NCBI RefSeq assembly: GCF_001039355.2
Contig: NW_019774625.1
Location: forward strand, 821,667 to 873,284
Direction of reading: 5' to 3'
Source: Lingula anatina
Lineage: Eukaryota > Brachiopoda > Lingulata > Lingulida > Lingulidae
Length of the DNA: 51,618 nt
Shown here: positions 12,101 to 24,266 of the stretch, piece after piece
Layout: every line of letters begins with the position of its first letter
Position numbering within the stretch: position 1 is the stretch's first letter
Position numbers and translations under genes: made by a program
Notes under the pieces: model-generated
Database searches by the model: none
What the model saw: only the letters and a program-made list of their open reading frames with translations
Told to the model about the DNA's origin: nothing

Positions 12101-14030
12101 GTAAGTCTTTAGTGCCCCTTAGGGGACATGTCAGTAATTGCTTACATTTTAAAGAAAAAAAATAAAAAATAATTTTTTAGAAAAGTAAATTTGTCATCTG
12201 GAAGACTCTGTTTCTTGATTCAACTAAAAGTTAACTATTTACTAGCTCAGTGATATTCAGCTTATTGTGTATTCAGTTTTGTATTTTAGTATTAGATTGT
12301 ATTTTGAACTTTCCTCTTGATTACAGGGTCACTCCAGTTTTGTGACTCACCTAGACTGGTCTGCAGACAGTCAGTATATTCAGTCAAACTCAGGAGATTA
12401 TGAACTACTTTTCTGTAAGTTGAGGTTCTCGTACTTTCACATTGGCAGAATGTGAATGAAGATTGGGTCAGAAATATCGGTAGACTTATTAAGTGAATCC
12501 CACAAAGGTCAAATGAATTCTTATCTCAGATTACATCATACAGTGCCAACAGCCTTGCTTAATGCTATGATTATTATGATGATCCCAATAGTGCAAGCAC
12601 ATGTACCTGTAGATTTAGGAATTCTTTCTCCATTTGCTGATGGAAAATAGTCTGAAAACTGTATTAGGCACCAAACTTTTGTTATTTTTTTACAAAAGGG
12701 TTGCATAAAATGACTGAAATATATAAGGTAGAATTATGTAACTTCAAAAAATTTTAATTTCACACGTGGAGTATAAATATATCATTTGATAAGTTATGTA
12801 TTATGATTTAATTGTTTCACAGGGAATGCATCCAGTTGCAAACAAATCACAGCTTCAAGTAGTATGAGAGACGTACAGTGGGCCACTTCTTACTGTACCA
12901 TTAGCTTCAATACCTGTGGTGAGTACGGCATTGAAATATAAAGGTTAATATGTGACATGGAACAGATATTTCAAAAGATTTTTTAAGGTAAGATAAAAAG
13001 ACTAACTATCTGTTAAATACTGTGTTGCAAGGTAGGATATTGCATTTGAGCGTAAACTCTTAAAGACTGAATATATTTCCTGTGTGTATTTTTTTTGTGA
13101 TACTTAAGTTATTTTATCAAAGTTGACTTCTTTATTGCTGGTTTATGGCATGGTGTTATTTATGGTGTCTTTAAATCTGTGGTGTAAAATTGATATTTTG
13201 GATATTTGTCTGCAGATATGCACTGGTACTGCAATCATGAGACTTAAATTGCTGCTATATTTCATTGTCAATATTTGCTGATATATGAATACCCCCCTTT
13301 TTTAGTTTCTTTGCACAATATAGAATTTGAGATGGAGGTTTTATATTTATATGGCTTCAGTGCCTCCATGGTAAATAGTTATGTGTGTGTAAACTGTTGT
13401 ATTTCAGGCATCTGGCCAGAGGGAGCTGACGGTACAGATGTCAATGGCAGCAGTCGTGCTCACAAGGCAGATCTCCTTGCCAGTGCTGATGACTATGGGA
13501 AAGTGAACCTCTACAGATACCCTTCAACACACATTGAGGTGAGAGTGTTTTTAAAGAAAGTTCTTTTGAAAATTTGACTGGTGCTGAAATTTTGGTTGGT
13601 GTGAAAGTGTGTATTTTGTCCACCATAGCCTATAAACAAATGCAGTTTTTTTGTATGAAATTGGGCCTATGTTGCATATTTTCTGTTTGATCTCCACAAA
13701 TTGAATAGAACATATTGGTAATTGTGATTATGTAATCTTCAAAAGTCTAGTTTTTATAAAGGATTTTGAGGAATTTCAAATAACCTCAGTATGAAGGAAA
13801 TGGTCACCTTTCAGGTAAATATATTGAATTAAGAGGTACAATTTCTAATGACTATATCTCTTTGCATAGATACAGTCTTTGAATCTGTCATTCTGTTGTT
13901 CTAGGCTGGGCATCGGGCTTATGGTGGCCATAGTAGTCATGTGACTGCTGTCCGCTTCCTTCATGATGATAGTCGTCTGCTTTCAACTGGAGGGAAGGAT
14001 GCCGGAATTCTTCAGTGGGAGATTTTATAA
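148..14030 (+). CDS. EML: EML-family microtubule-associated protein (EML1/2/4-like), 5' end outside window
   Basis: Spliced gene encoding a cytoplasmic microtubule-binding WD-repeat protein. Exons chained by phase: 148-252, 845-1007, 4717-4739, 4995-5118, 5362-5511, 6023-6098, 7131-7184, 8073-8177, 8980-9084, 9358-9492, 9907-10006, 10142-10299, 10763-10888, 11014-11145, 11365-11521, 11756-11853, 12327-12414, 12823-12918, 13408-13538, 13905-14030 (TAA). They total 2252 nt, open throughout, giving 749 residues. Residues 1-95 are a basic Ser/Pro/Thr-rich linker. The HELP motif begins near residue 97 (EEGYLRMYLRGRPVTLYAP, then KLEWVYGYRGRDC and LPTGETVYF). The tandem WD/TAPE propeller follows, with EML signatures such as HTDGNEQ, GHSSFVTHLDW, SNSGDYE, WPEGADGTD, GGHSSHVT and a final STGGKD...LQWEIL. 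The N-terminal trimerising coiled coil must lie upstream of the window. Family assignment is from remembered EML1/EML2 motifs; the exact paralogue is not resolved. All introns are GT-AG except one GC-AG. Confidence 0.95.
3599..3643 (+). other. candidate alternative EML exon (45 nt)
   Basis: A strong polypyrimidine tract plus TTCTTCAG precedes 45 open nucleotides ending ACG|GTAATG. As a phase 1-to-1 exon it encodes AEGFVHTTSLIQCH. It cannot follow exon 845-1007, because it would hit a stop in that phase. It would fit directly between exon 148-252 and the HELP exon at 4995, replacing exon 845-1007 and the microexon. This could be a mutually exclusive splice form or a chance resemblance. Confidence 0.25.
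4482..4648. mobile_element. 167-bp inverted-repeat element (MITE) with 5-bp target-site duplication
   Basis: Perfect 15-bp terminal inverted repeats (CAGGCCCGTAGCCAG / CTGGCTACGGGCCTG) are flanked on both sides by ATTAG, a 5-bp target duplication. The interior repeats the phrase AGTGGACCTTTT and G-runs/C-runs that extend the foldback. There is no coding capacity. It sits in the EML intron upstream of the microexon. GGCCCGTAGCC-type ends are, as I recall, common in several marine invertebrate genomes. Confidence 0.8.
4717..4739 (+). other. 23-nt microexon of the EML gene
   Basis: Bounded by a T-rich tract ending in CAG and by a GTAAAT donor. It is the only segment seen in the 4-kb gap that joins the phase-2 end of exon 845-1007 to the phase-1 start of the HELP exon at 4995. 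It encodes S-KETTFNK-E just before EEGYLRM, where vertebrate EMLs have a short linker before the HELP motif. The length (23 nt) satisfies the phase requirement exactly. Inference from splice signals and frame; no transcript was seen. Confidence 0.7.
5566..5912. repeat. 170-bp block repeated on both sides of an N (assembly artefact)
   Basis: Bases 5566-5736 and 5743-5912 are identical apart from one T in a T-run (10 versus 9). A single N is at 5737. Both copies carry the same intron sequence of the EML gene. This is the pattern left when two contigs with overlapping ends are butted together without merging. Confidence 0.85.
7131..7184 (+). other. 54-nt phase 0-0 exon of EML, possible cassette exon
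   Basis: Flanked by a CTGCAG acceptor and a GTGAGT donor, it encodes 18 hydrophilic residues (PKSAQHGKGDPSTAPDHL). Both flanking exons (6023-6098 and 8073-8177) meet in phase 0 without it, so it can be skipped without a frame change. It sits in the loop between ATGQVAG and PHVRVW, where vertebrate EMLs carry only a short charged stretch. It is therefore a good candidate for alternative splicing that alters a surface loop of the propeller. Confidence 0.7.
8658..8700 (-). repeat. dispersed repeat copy 1 (relative at 21009-21050)
   Basis: The reverse complement reads AGTATTTTGAATGGATGGGG followed by ATGGGAATCATCTGAGATA. The same phrase, with few differences, is on the + strand at 21009-21050. 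The wider flanks diverge, so this is a fragment of an interspersed repeat family. It lies in an EML intron. Confidence 0.6.
9085..9357 (+). other. GC-AG intron in the EML gene
   Basis: Exon 8980-9084 ends ACCAAG and is followed by GCAAAT, a GC 5' splice site of the AAG|GCAA type. The acceptor is TTACAG before AGTTCTACA. Joining the two gives continuous phase-0 EML sequence (...ITETK + SSTEPVVASEFHP...). No suitable GT lies at the expected border. The nearest in-frame GT (9139) would insert 18 residues foreign to the family. Confidence 0.7.
11890..11961 (-). tRNA. tRNA-Pro (anticodon UGG)
   Basis: The 72-nt reverse-strand sequence folds as a standard tRNA. The 5' half is GGCTCGTTGGTCTAGGGGTA (box A), the anticodon loop is TTTGGGT giving UGG, and the T arm is GGTTCAAATCC-like with CCGGG/CCCGG stem (box B). 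It closely resembles the metazoan tRNA-Pro sequence I remember. No CCA is encoded, as expected in a eukaryote. A TTTT Pol III terminator lies about 12 nt beyond the 3' end (complement of 11875-11878). One oddity is that position 67 is G, giving a G6-G67 mismatch in the acceptor stem. The gene lies antisense in the EML intron 11854-12326. Confidence 0.93.
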
Positions 14031-15303
14031 AGATTCTCAAGAATGAATAATCTGCTTTCTATTGATACTAATAATATATATGGATTTTCAGGAAAGAAAG
14101 TATACATTATATGACTTGATTAATGTTGAAACAAAAAAGGGTAACGATGCTAATTAATTGTTTAAAAATTATGTCTCCAATGACTGATGAAGTTATTTCA
14201 TTGTAGATGAAAATACATGAAGTGAAAGTGTTTGAAGTATTGTGAATGCCATCCTTTGATAGTGGGCTTAACAGTCAGTTTAAGTCCTTTTAAATTTGTT
14301 TGAAAAGGTTCTCAGATGAAAAACATTAAATCTTGACCTAATACTTTGATATAATAAGAAATGGAATTATCTCATTTATAATTCTAAATATATTTTCTCT
14401 GGCTTGGTCTAAAATTTTTAATTTTTTTTTTTTTAAATTTTGATACATAATTTTGTTTTTGTTTAATTACTTGCAGTGTTTCATTTATTATAATAAGACT
14501 TGGCCTAAATGTCTTCTCAGAATTCTCAGAATGAAAGTGGATTGCTATTATGTACTGTTTTCTTAGAAATTTTGATGGCCCCAAGCTTACTGTACACCAG
14601 ATAAATTCAGTATTATTGGGGACAGATAGAGCCTTTTAGATAAAAAGAAAATTTGTGTTTAATGTTTTTCTTCACATAAATAATAGAAATTAATCTAGCT
14701 GTAAAAAGATTTAGAGATTACAGTATACTGTAGGATATAGGATAAGGTTGATATGGAATTAGTATTGTATGTGAACAAGATATATGAAAAAGTTCACTGT
14801 CAATGATAATAATTATGAATATATTGTAGTCATTTTCTTTTAAAGATGTTTTTCATATACAAAAAAGCAGTGGATTAACATTACAATGAGCAGATAAAAG
14901 AAATTTGAGTATATCATTTGTGTTTGTGTGCTCTCTGTAAAATGATTTCATTTGATATTTGAATTGTTTTCATGAATTTCAAGACCTAAGTGTATGCCTC
15001 TTATAATATGGCAGCATTTTCAATATACTACTTAAAATTATTTTGCATGTTGTCTTCATGTGGCATATTTGTCTGGATTGCTAAAAATCTGTTAATGTTT
15101 ATATTAGCACTAATAAACAAGTGGTCAACTATCCTCTTTAAGCATATTTTTATTTTAGGTGTTTTTATTTATGCAAAAGAAAACTCAATCCTTTGAAATA
15201 TTTGTTTATTGAGAAAACTAGACAATAAATTCCACAAGAGAGAAAATAAGTTTAGAGTGTTTGATAGTGAACTTACCTATGGTTACTTTATGTAAAAAAA
15301 TAA
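14031..15303 (+). other. EML 3' UTR and polyadenylation region
   Basis: No ORF of note follows the TAA. The sequence is very AT-rich. AATAAA hexamers occur at 15112-15117 and 15224-15229, and another lies near 15299. An ATTAAA lies near 14325. Which one is used cannot be told from sequence; the 3' UTR end is therefore approximate. Confidence 0.5.
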
Positions 15304-18300
15304 ACCAATGTCTAGATATAGCAATCTTTTTTTCATGGACGTTTGGTATGGCACCTGTAGCAAAATTGAACAAGATCAATCATTAATATAGCCCACCATA
15401 TATCACAACTGGTATCACCTGCTATAGTGTGGTATCTTAATGATGCTATTGCAGTGTCCTTTATCAACCTAATTTCTGTTTATTTGTATCTCTGAGGTTT
15501 TGTAGCACACTGTGTAGAAATAATGTCATAACTTGGAACTCCAAAGATAATACTTTAAATGAAAGAAAAAATACAGGCTATTAACAGTGTGCATAGTTCA
15601 TATCGGTATTCAACCTTCAAATAATTTTTCGCTAAAAAACTGATTTTGTTGCGTGATAGGTGAGGTCTGCAGCTTTCAGTTCATCTCACAAAAAAGGGAG
15701 GTGATTTCTATGTAAAATTATCTTGAACCCAATGCAATAAGATATTTCAACAGTTTTATCATGCTTGATTAGCTTTGTCTTCAATGTTAGAGGCAAACAT
15801 GAGAAGATGTGTGCCAGGTTTCTCCACACATGTACACTTCAGTGACACATAACATGTGAGAATCCACAAATTTCAAAGAAGGAAATTAGAAAAGAGTCGC
15901 AATTGAATAACATCATGCATGATAGAAACCAAATAACACTTAGCAAGATAGAAATTGAATAACATGTAACATGTCTCATGCAATCGTATGCAGTTCTCGT
16001 CTTTCATGATATGTGGCATGATATATTTTTCAATTTCAAATATATATATACAGACACTGTATGTATAAAAATCCTGGAATGGTGAGAATAATGTGAACGT
16101 GAAAGTATGTTGTGTAATGAGACATATGCAAGTTGCAACAGTGTGTATCATAGCTTTTGGGTGAGCTTGAGATATTCCCCATTTAGCATGACATGATTTA
16201 TTCCTCTGGCCTTTTCTTTTCATCCATTTTGGCCTCATGCCAAATTTGCCTTGCATCAAAACATAATTATTTGTTAGTCCATTAGTCCATCTTTTCTTAC
16301 AAAAAAAAAAAAAAAAAAAAAAAAGTTCATGATCTCATTTGGCTTTGCAGTTTTCCTCCTTTTAGTTCTTTGTGCATAATTTTTTTGTCTTGTTATGTAA
16401 TTATAGCTTTCTAGTGTGCTCTCTGTACATATGCAACAGTATTAGAGAATTACACCTCAGATAACATGTCAGGTTATGTTTCAACACTTTCCTGAATGGA
16501 TTCCTACTATACTCTGAGGAATAAGATGTGCCAAATTACAAGTCTTCATGTTGTACTATAATCACAGGGTAACATTAAGACAGTTACTTGGCTCTAATCT
16601 AAATGTTATGCCAATGCTTTTCAAAGCAACCTTTTGCAGATTGAAACTGGCAATATACTGGGAACCACTTGGGTTGCTTTATGTTACTCTATATAAAAGT
16701 AGGCCTAACTGCTTAACATACCTGTAGGTATAGTGGTTAAAAAGCAAGTGAGGGAGTAACCCACCTGAAGTTTCAGACAACACAGGAAACTTGGGTCCTT
16801 TTTACTTGGTGTGTTACACATGTCATCATCAAAACTCATAGACTTGTTCTAAAATGGGTATTTTACTCCCTTTAGCAAGTCGCTTCCAACTTTTTGAACC
16901 AAACAAAATTAATTTTGTTATAACTGGCTGTGTCAAGCATGGGGGTTCTTTTTAGTTTAGTTTCTTACGCAGTAGCCAGGCTATTTGGTTGTCCATCTTT
17001 CTAAGTTTTTTTGATACAGATAAATGTTATGGAGGATGTGATAAGGATCTCAAAAAATGCTGACAGTAGACAGGTGAGTTGCCAGAGTCTGGGGGTGAGA
17101 GCAACCCAGCTTGGCCAGGGAATACTTGACCTGGTGTACGGAGGTCATCATGCTCATATTTATAACCTGGCAAAAAATTGAAAATAACACTATTTGTCTG
17201 TTTGTTTAATAATATTTTCTTGTGATAGAAAGATGTCAAGTTTTCAACTTTGCACACAATTACACAATGGAAAGTTGAAAACTGAAAGACCCAGAACTAA
17301 TTATCGGTGGTAGTTATGTAAAAGCAGTGGATGTCAAATATCTTGGGTATGACAGGTAGGGTGATTTTTGACTTTCATGTTGTGCCAAAATTTGTTCATG
17401 AAAATGTATAACTTCATGTGCAATATAATGTTTATGGGAAATAAAATGGACTTCACTGCAGTACATACCTTCAATAAATTATTTCAATGAAAATCCTGAT
17501 CGATCTCCATTTTTTGTATTAAAGAAAGAAAAAAGATTTTTAAGGTTATAAATTTACTTGCACTTCATTGCAGAGGCAAATTTCGGAGCTTGGAGAGACT
17601 TAATTATGATATCTCTGTGCAGTATTCAAGTTTCCTTTACCCCATGCAGCTTTGGACAGCGGGGTTAGTGTAAACTGCACAGTTTCCCCCACATTTGTGG
17701 ATGTGGTGCAAACATGCCAGGGATGTCTTCAAAAGATATTATCTTCCAGCGGAGATCTAGAAATAATGAGGATGTACAATGTACAAATCGGGCAGGTCAG
17801 AGTATAATCCAGAAGGGGTGGAGCCCATAAATATTGCATTGAGCTCTCAGAGGAGCACCATTGCATACATGGCAAGTATCTCAAGAGCCATTATGAATCA
17901 GAAATAGAAGTACAGAAACATCCGATACCACTTCTTTCACAATGTATGTACCAATGTAATATTTCCCAAAGTTGGGATAATGGAACACTTCTAACCTCTT
18001 ACATATATCAATTATATACGAGCTTGCATAATAGGAAGACAGTCATGCTATTGCTTAATATTATTAGGGCAGGCCATATGCACTTCAGTGTTAAAAGTTT
18101 TCTGGTCTGGTAGCTGTTTGTTTTCCTTTCATACCTAAAACAGCATGAAAATGTCAGTGAGTTGGACTGGCATTCAGAGTCATGTACTCAGTGTACTGGT
18201 ACAAATAGATTTCCCAAAGTCAATTAAATTAAGGTTTATATATCTTACTCATATATTAAGCTCGGGAGAAATGCATGGTGAAGATCAGTTTAAGTCACTG

Positions 18301-20866
18301 ACTACTGCTTGTGTTCACACCCACTTGATGGCAGAGTTATAGTAGTTCTGTTGTATATAAAAGCAATCTGTCATAATTTATGATATATATGTGGAAATTA
18401 TGGCAGCAAGCAGCTTCCCTTTCCCTTTGATAACAATTTGCAAGCACTGACTGATGTAAGAAATTAACTCTCAATTCTCAAGCTGGGCACATTTGTGAGC
18501 AGACCCTTATGATTCCATGGAGAGATTGATGCATTGCAAGTCTAGGCTGTGTATTTTTTTTTAATATGATGAGGAGGAAAGTTCTTTGTATGACATATGA
18601 TAAAGCAGCTGCTGGTGGTTGTCAAGTATAAAAAAGAGTTCTATACTGGTACACCTGAGGAGTTTTGTTGATTAATTGGCATATTGAACTTGTTTTTTTC
18701 AAGGTTCAACCCAATTCCTCTGCACCATTGCACAGATATCTCATGGTCAGTAAGCTAAAATTATGCTTCAAGTTTAGTTTCATATCTTCACATTGATGGT
18801 TTGGTTAACCAATGTTATATCTCCCTATTTGTCAGTTCATTTTTTCATCTATCTATTTTAGTCCTACTACCACAAGGAGGAACTGGTGTTTTACAGTCAC
18901 TGTGCTACATGTGTTCAATTACCATCATATCCTCCTAACCTTTAACAAATGCAAGTACCTGTTCAGCCCAACATACAGAGTTTGGAACAGTATTCTGTTT
19001 TGAAATGATAAATACTAAATATTCATCCAACTTCTGAAATGGTAACTAATAGTATTTAAATAGTAAATGATATTTTAAGAATGGAATGTAAGTAATGCAT
19101 TTACCATCATACATGTATGCCACTTAAGATTGTTTACAGACCCAGGCCAAAACTCTTGGTAGTTTTCCATTCAATTTTTGGTGTGATATGCTTCTTTTGA
19201 AATTTTAATGAAAAACATAAAATATATTAGAATAATACAATAATAACTATTTGACTCAAGCTAGATTTCCCACACACTTGATTTCCCAAATCAATGTTCA
19301 TCTAGTAATACCCAAGAATACATTATTTAGAAACTCTGAAACTCGGAGCAAATTTGGGAGCATGTCGATCAGTAATGAGAATCTAAGCCCAGCTGACTTG
19401 CTATATATTAATTCCATAACTGATATATCTGTGATTGGTTTTATATCATGTAATTTCTGACACAGATCATACAGTATATGTATTCAAGATCGGATACCAG
19501 GAACCATTCTCACTTGACATCATCTGAACTCTGAAAGTTCATTCCTCATGGTATGGCTACTTATAAAATTACTGACAGACACCCAGCAAGAAATCATCCC
19601 TAGGTTAATAGCTTGCATCTCTCTTCCTGTGAAAGCACAGTGTTAGTGCCAAAAGTTCATGTACACCCCCGAAAGAAAAAAAACTGCAGAAATGTTCTGC
19701 AGAGATCACATTTCTCTCCATCTGTTTTGCAATGCCTGCTATGTTATGGCTTTCTCTGAAGAGGGATGTTAAATATGATAATTAGTGAAGATTTATTTTC
19801 TTTCAAAGTTTCATTCTTTGTTGTTTTTTTTTCCATCTTCGCTTTTTCTTTTCCTTTATTAAAGCTCGTAAGATGTTAAAGATATAGTGCTCCGTATCAT
19901 TAAAAATTAAGATTAGTTCTGTCACGTTTCTCAGAAATTGCAATCATATGAGCTGGGGCAAATTTGTAACCAAATTTATGTGGATGACTTTTAAAGCAGA
20001 ACATGGCATTTGTCAGTGTATCAGGTGTGCGTTAGCAAATTGCAAGTAAAGTATTAGGTTTGACATTTAGGTATGTAATTTGTTTAACATTGAGTGTTAG
20101 TAGATTATTTGCAAATTTGTTTTTCTTAGTCATAAAATGAAATGAATTTCCACATCTCCTCTCCAAAATATGGTTTGATTATTATTTCATTTCTCATTTA
20201 CATCTCTCTGACCTAAGTGAGTTAGAGCTCAATTGGTTTTTCAAAAAGTGACAAAATGATGCCATAGATTTGTTTGACTTGTTGAGAATGCCTTTGTAAA
20301 TAATTCAGAAAATAACAAAAGAAAAAAGACAAATGAGCAAGGGTAAGAATTTTTTCCTTTTTTTACTTATTAATTCTAGATACTGGAAATGAAAGCTATT
20401 ATGGACTGAAGTCTAAAATGTTAGGACTGATTTATCTGAAATAATGATATAATAGAGAAGGTAAATCATGAAAGGTAGACTATCCAGGATGAAAATAAAC
20501 AGATAAGGCTTCACTTGTGCGTCATTACCATGATGGTTTCATTTATGGTTTGTTTCACAACCTGCCCTCCACTCATTTACAGCTGGCATTTGAACTCGAG
20601 ATTGAACTTGAGATGATACTTCTACCAGACTTGATAAGAAATGGAGATCAATCATGTTGTGATAACTATTTTTCAAGTTTTAATTAATATTATTTATGTT
20701 ATTGTTTTATATACATGTTAGGGGCTGTCACAATGTTTTCCCTATTAAAAAAACTTACTTGAAAGGTTGTCTGAGACTCATCTTCATTTGTGACAAAAAT
20801 TCTGACTGTATATCAACTAGTTCTGCCACTACTGTAGTTGCAATGGGAATCATATGAGGAATTGCC
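15304..20866. other. intergenic, no gene recognised
   Basis: AT-rich sequence with stops in all frames at short intervals. The only notable features are an A24 run at 16301-16324 and scattered AT dinucleotide tracts. No homology to known proteins, tRNA or long repeats was recognised. Confidence 0.6.
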
Positions 20867-20873
20867 AAAAAAA

Positions 20874-20962
<89 letters not shown>
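20867..20962. repeat. poly(A) followed by (AT)36 microsatellite
   Basis: Twenty-five A residues run directly into about 36 AT units. Open frames here are artefacts of the repeat (poly-Lys or Tyr-Ile runs). The AT tract is self-complementary and could extrude a cruciform. Confidence 0.95.
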
Positions 20963-20965
<3 letters not shown>

Positions 20966-21008
20966 TGAGAATTACAGATATTTAAAGAATCTGAAAGCAT
21001 GTCTACAA

Positions 21009-21050
21009 TATAGTATTTTGAATGGATGGGAATGGGAATCATCAGAGATA
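21009..21050 (+). repeat. dispersed repeat copy 2 (relative at 8658-8700)
   Basis: Shares TAGTATTTTGAATGGATGGG and TGGGAATCATC-GAGATA with the reverse-strand copy at 8658-8700. A shorter echo (ATGGGAATCATATGAGGAA) occurs at about 20841-20860, just before the poly(A)/(AT)n tract, so the microsatellite may have grown inside one copy. Confidence 0.55.
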
Positions 21051-23632
21051 GCCAAATTGTCACATGGTTTAAAGGGATAAAAACTTTTTATTTTGGCAGG
21101 AAAAGTGTCATAAAACAGATTTTCCTGGGGTATACGACAATTTTCCCATACTTTCCAATGGTTAATGAATCCGTTCCAATATTCAAAGTTAGTCCAATAT
21201 TGTTTTCTTAAGTGTGTATTTTGTAATAATCTCTTTTATGGTGGCATTCCCGGTGCAAACACTGTTTTTTTTTTTTTTTTTGTAAAAAAACTTAGCACCA
21301 CCATGTCTAGATCCTTGCACATTTATCTAATTCTGTACCAGGGTATGCCACTCACTGCTGGCAGCCTCATTTTCTTGCTATCTCAAAAGATTTCCATTGG
21401 TCAATGAATCTTATAACTGATTCAATGATCCTTGACCAACTAGTCCAGGCTAGCATATTAAGTTAAAAGAAATCAATTCAAGATTAAATACATATCTTTA
21501 TAGACAGCAATGAATCTTATTCATATGAGTAGTACACATACCCTGTAAATTTTTTTACGAAATAGTGTGGCCATCTCTTTAATTAATAGTTTTGATGGTC
21601 AGAGAAGAGTTCAGATATGTCACTTTGATCTTAAGTGAACATTTCTTTCAAAAACACAAGTGACAAACTACCAGCATATTCAAAAATATTTTAGTAGGAC
21701 AGTTAATATCACACGTGAAAAAATAATTTAGTTCTGTTTGTGTAAGTTGCAGGTAGAATTAACGATATATCTTTGATTTTCACACTTTCACAGCAAATGG
21801 GTGATGTTGCTTCATGTAAAAGAACTTTTTAAAGTACTTATTAAAATAGAATTAAATGTGAACTTTTGAGGTTACTTATAATGACAGATATGGAGGCAAG
21901 TTACACAGATGTGTACATCAATTACAAATCAGCCATATATAACATAACCTGAAATCAATTGACAATTAACCTCTCACCCTTCTTGCAAAATACTGATTAC
22001 TGTTCAGAGTTCTATGTAGAAGCAAGCATTACTTCTTTCACAGGTTCCGTTAGCATGATGTATGATCACTTACAATACACAAGAAACCTTAGCAATCCAG
22101 GGGTTATCTACTATCAGTTTTCATTTATTTGCTTGTTTTTTACAGTAAAATTTTTAAGTACCTTGAATCATGTCAGACAAAATGTTTCAAGTAGACAAAA
22201 ATATAATCTTCAAGTGGAAGAGGGAGATTGATACGAGACACTTGCTATGTTCTGTATTTACCTGCTAGGTGATAAATATAATGTGATGAAAAAGAAAACA
22301 CTAAAAGAGAGAAAGAGTATTACAAAATTGTATAAGCTGATAGAACCGTGCACTGTATGTGCACGAGCGCAAACACAATAGGAATTACATAGTGTGGTAT
22401 TTGCTTTCCTGTTTTTGTCAAAAGCTATCAATTCTGAGTGACTAGTAGCCATTCTGACCCCATTATTTAATACGAAGAACTGTACATGCAAAGTTTTAGT
22501 TTTTAAATTTTTCATTTGAATGTTTGGAAGAGCATGAATGTCTGTAAAGAATAATCCTTAGAATACTGTATCTGCCCCTGCTTTCAGCTACAAAGAAACT
22601 AAGGAGCAACATTGCAAGAAAAACAAGATCTGAGATTGAAAATGTGTTTTCAATTGGGAGAACAGACTCCCCAACTATTTTTGATTCTTTGAGGGGTTAA
22701 GTTTTAGTGCTGGGTTGAAGACTGCAGCAATTCCAGGTAATCACTTCCCACCACTTCCTTGAAATTGCCAAGTGGCTGGTTCCCGATGCACCTGTCTTAT
22801 GGTCTACTGTAAGACACTGCAGTATACCTAGTTTCAAGTCAGCTTTTCTTAAATGCATTACAAAGTATGTTTCTTCAAACTTATTTTACACCAACTAATG
22901 ATAAACCTGAACTGCAGGTTACAATGATTTCTTGGTACTATTTTTGACATAATAAATGATCACCCAATTTAGTAAGTATAGTGTGCTTAACCGTACTCCC
23001 TGCATATGTCAGTAAATCATATAATGCACCAATAGCTACATTTTGCTCACACAAAGTGCCAATTCTCGCACAGATTTGCTTGCACTCATATTTCTATAAT
23101 ATGTTACTTTTACTTAATGAATGCTCTTTGAGCAGTATTGCACATGAGGCTGTGTAATTATTGCTTATGTTTTAATATGGTTCAAGTACTAGATTTCCTT
23201 GTACTGAACAGCTCTTCAAACTTGCCATGTATGTTAATTAACAGGATAGGATAGCATATGAATAGATGGACTCCACAAGCTGATAATTTTAATACATGAA
23301 AGTGTGTGAAAAACATAATAAAACTGTTATACTTTTGTTAATGTGAATTGTTCCACTCACATATTCTGAGAATCAAATCAGTTTAAAAATAAAATAGCAT
23401 TAATCATCCATGAGAAAAAAAAATTTAAGTGAATCTGAAGATTACCTGAATTACCTGAGCATGTTTCTACTTGTGGTAGGTGCAATATACTTGTTTCAGA
23501 ATAAATCAACCATTTTAATCAATTTTTTCTAGAAAAATTTCCAGTAATCACCACAGAGTGAAAGAAAGAGAATGTTAAGCTAAGAAAAAAATTAACTGAC
23601 ATATAGGCATGCTCTTGGAAATCTCTGACATA
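21051..23632. other. intergenic, no gene recognised
   Basis: AT-rich sequence. An interrupted T-run lies near 21265-21280. No exon-like or RNA-like feature could be supported on either strand. Confidence 0.55.
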
Positions 23633-23700
23633 CTGCCTTTAGCTTAATGGCAGGTGCATTGTCTTCCGTTGATCGCATGGGANTCAGTGTTTGAATCGTA
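23633..23700 (+). other. tRNA-like sequence (tRNA pseudogene or SINE head), interrupted by N
   Basis: The stretch has a good box A (TTTAGCTTAATGGCAGG) and a box B-like GTTTGAATC about 35 nt later, in tRNA order and spacing. The acceptor stem does not pair convincingly and an N falls at 23683 inside the variable region. Three near-tandem GATTCGTGA-like units follow (about 23722-23750). Best read as a tRNA-derived SINE head or decayed tRNA; the amino acid cannot be assigned. Confidence 0.35.
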
Positions 23701-23747
23701 ATCACTTCGTGACGTTCTTAAAAGATTCGTGAGATTCGTGAGATTCG

Positions 23748-24030
23748 TGGTCTGTGTGAAATAGGGGCATAAGAATGGATGTCCGGGTCCAATATTTATA
23801 CAGGTTAGGGTTAGTTGGAGTATTGGGATTAGTATATGGGACTAATGTCACCTGTGCAAAGTAATGGAGAACGGACTACGGTTCCTAGCGGACTTCCATT
23901 ACTATTACACCGGTGTAACGTGACAGAGAGCCCCCCATGATAGATAGTCCGCTTCCCATTCATTTGCACAGGTAAGCCTCGATCTAGATTTTGACCCACT
24001 TAGGTCAGGCAACCCTAACTATTATAACTA
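23748..24030. mobile_element. foldback repeat related to the MITE at 49057-49224
   Basis: The core 23800-23900 (CAGGTTAGGGTTAGT, GTATATGGGAC, GGACTACGGTTCCTAGCGGA) matches the reverse complement of the element at 49057-49224 with few changes. Downstream, 23945-24025 contains a partial inverted copy (TCCGCTTCCCATTCATTTGC ... AACCCTAACT), so the whole forms an imperfect foldback. No coding capacity. Confidence 0.6.
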
Positions 24031-24203
24031 TTTGGAGGGCGGACTTTCTGTTACATGAACCCTCAATTTCGTTACATCGACATTGCTGTGAAATTGCGGT
24101 TTATGAATTGACTGCCACTATGATGTTACTAAAGCTGAACAACCAAAACTTTTGTCTGCCAGAGACAATAAAAAATAAGTATTATTGAGGAAAGTACATT
24201 AAC

Positions 24204-24204
<1 letters not shown>

Positions 24205-24260
<56 letters not shown>
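24205..24260. repeat. poly(T) run of 56 bases
   Basis: An uninterrupted T56. It could be the A-tail of a retroposed sequence on the - strand, or simple slippage. No retrotransposon coding sequence and no clear target-site duplication were seen next to it. Confidence 0.9.

Positions 24261-24266
<6 letters not shown>

Noticed and set aside
17020-17073. 54-nt open segment between GATACAG and GTGAGT (INVMEDVIRISKNADSRQ)
   Set aside because: Looks like an exon, but short open stretches between AG and GT are expected by chance in 10 kb. It lies beyond the EML stop and no neighbouring exon fits.
24205-24260. T56 as proof of a retrotransposon
   Set aside because: No adjoining retrotransposon coding sequence, tRNA head or target-site duplication could be shown on either side.
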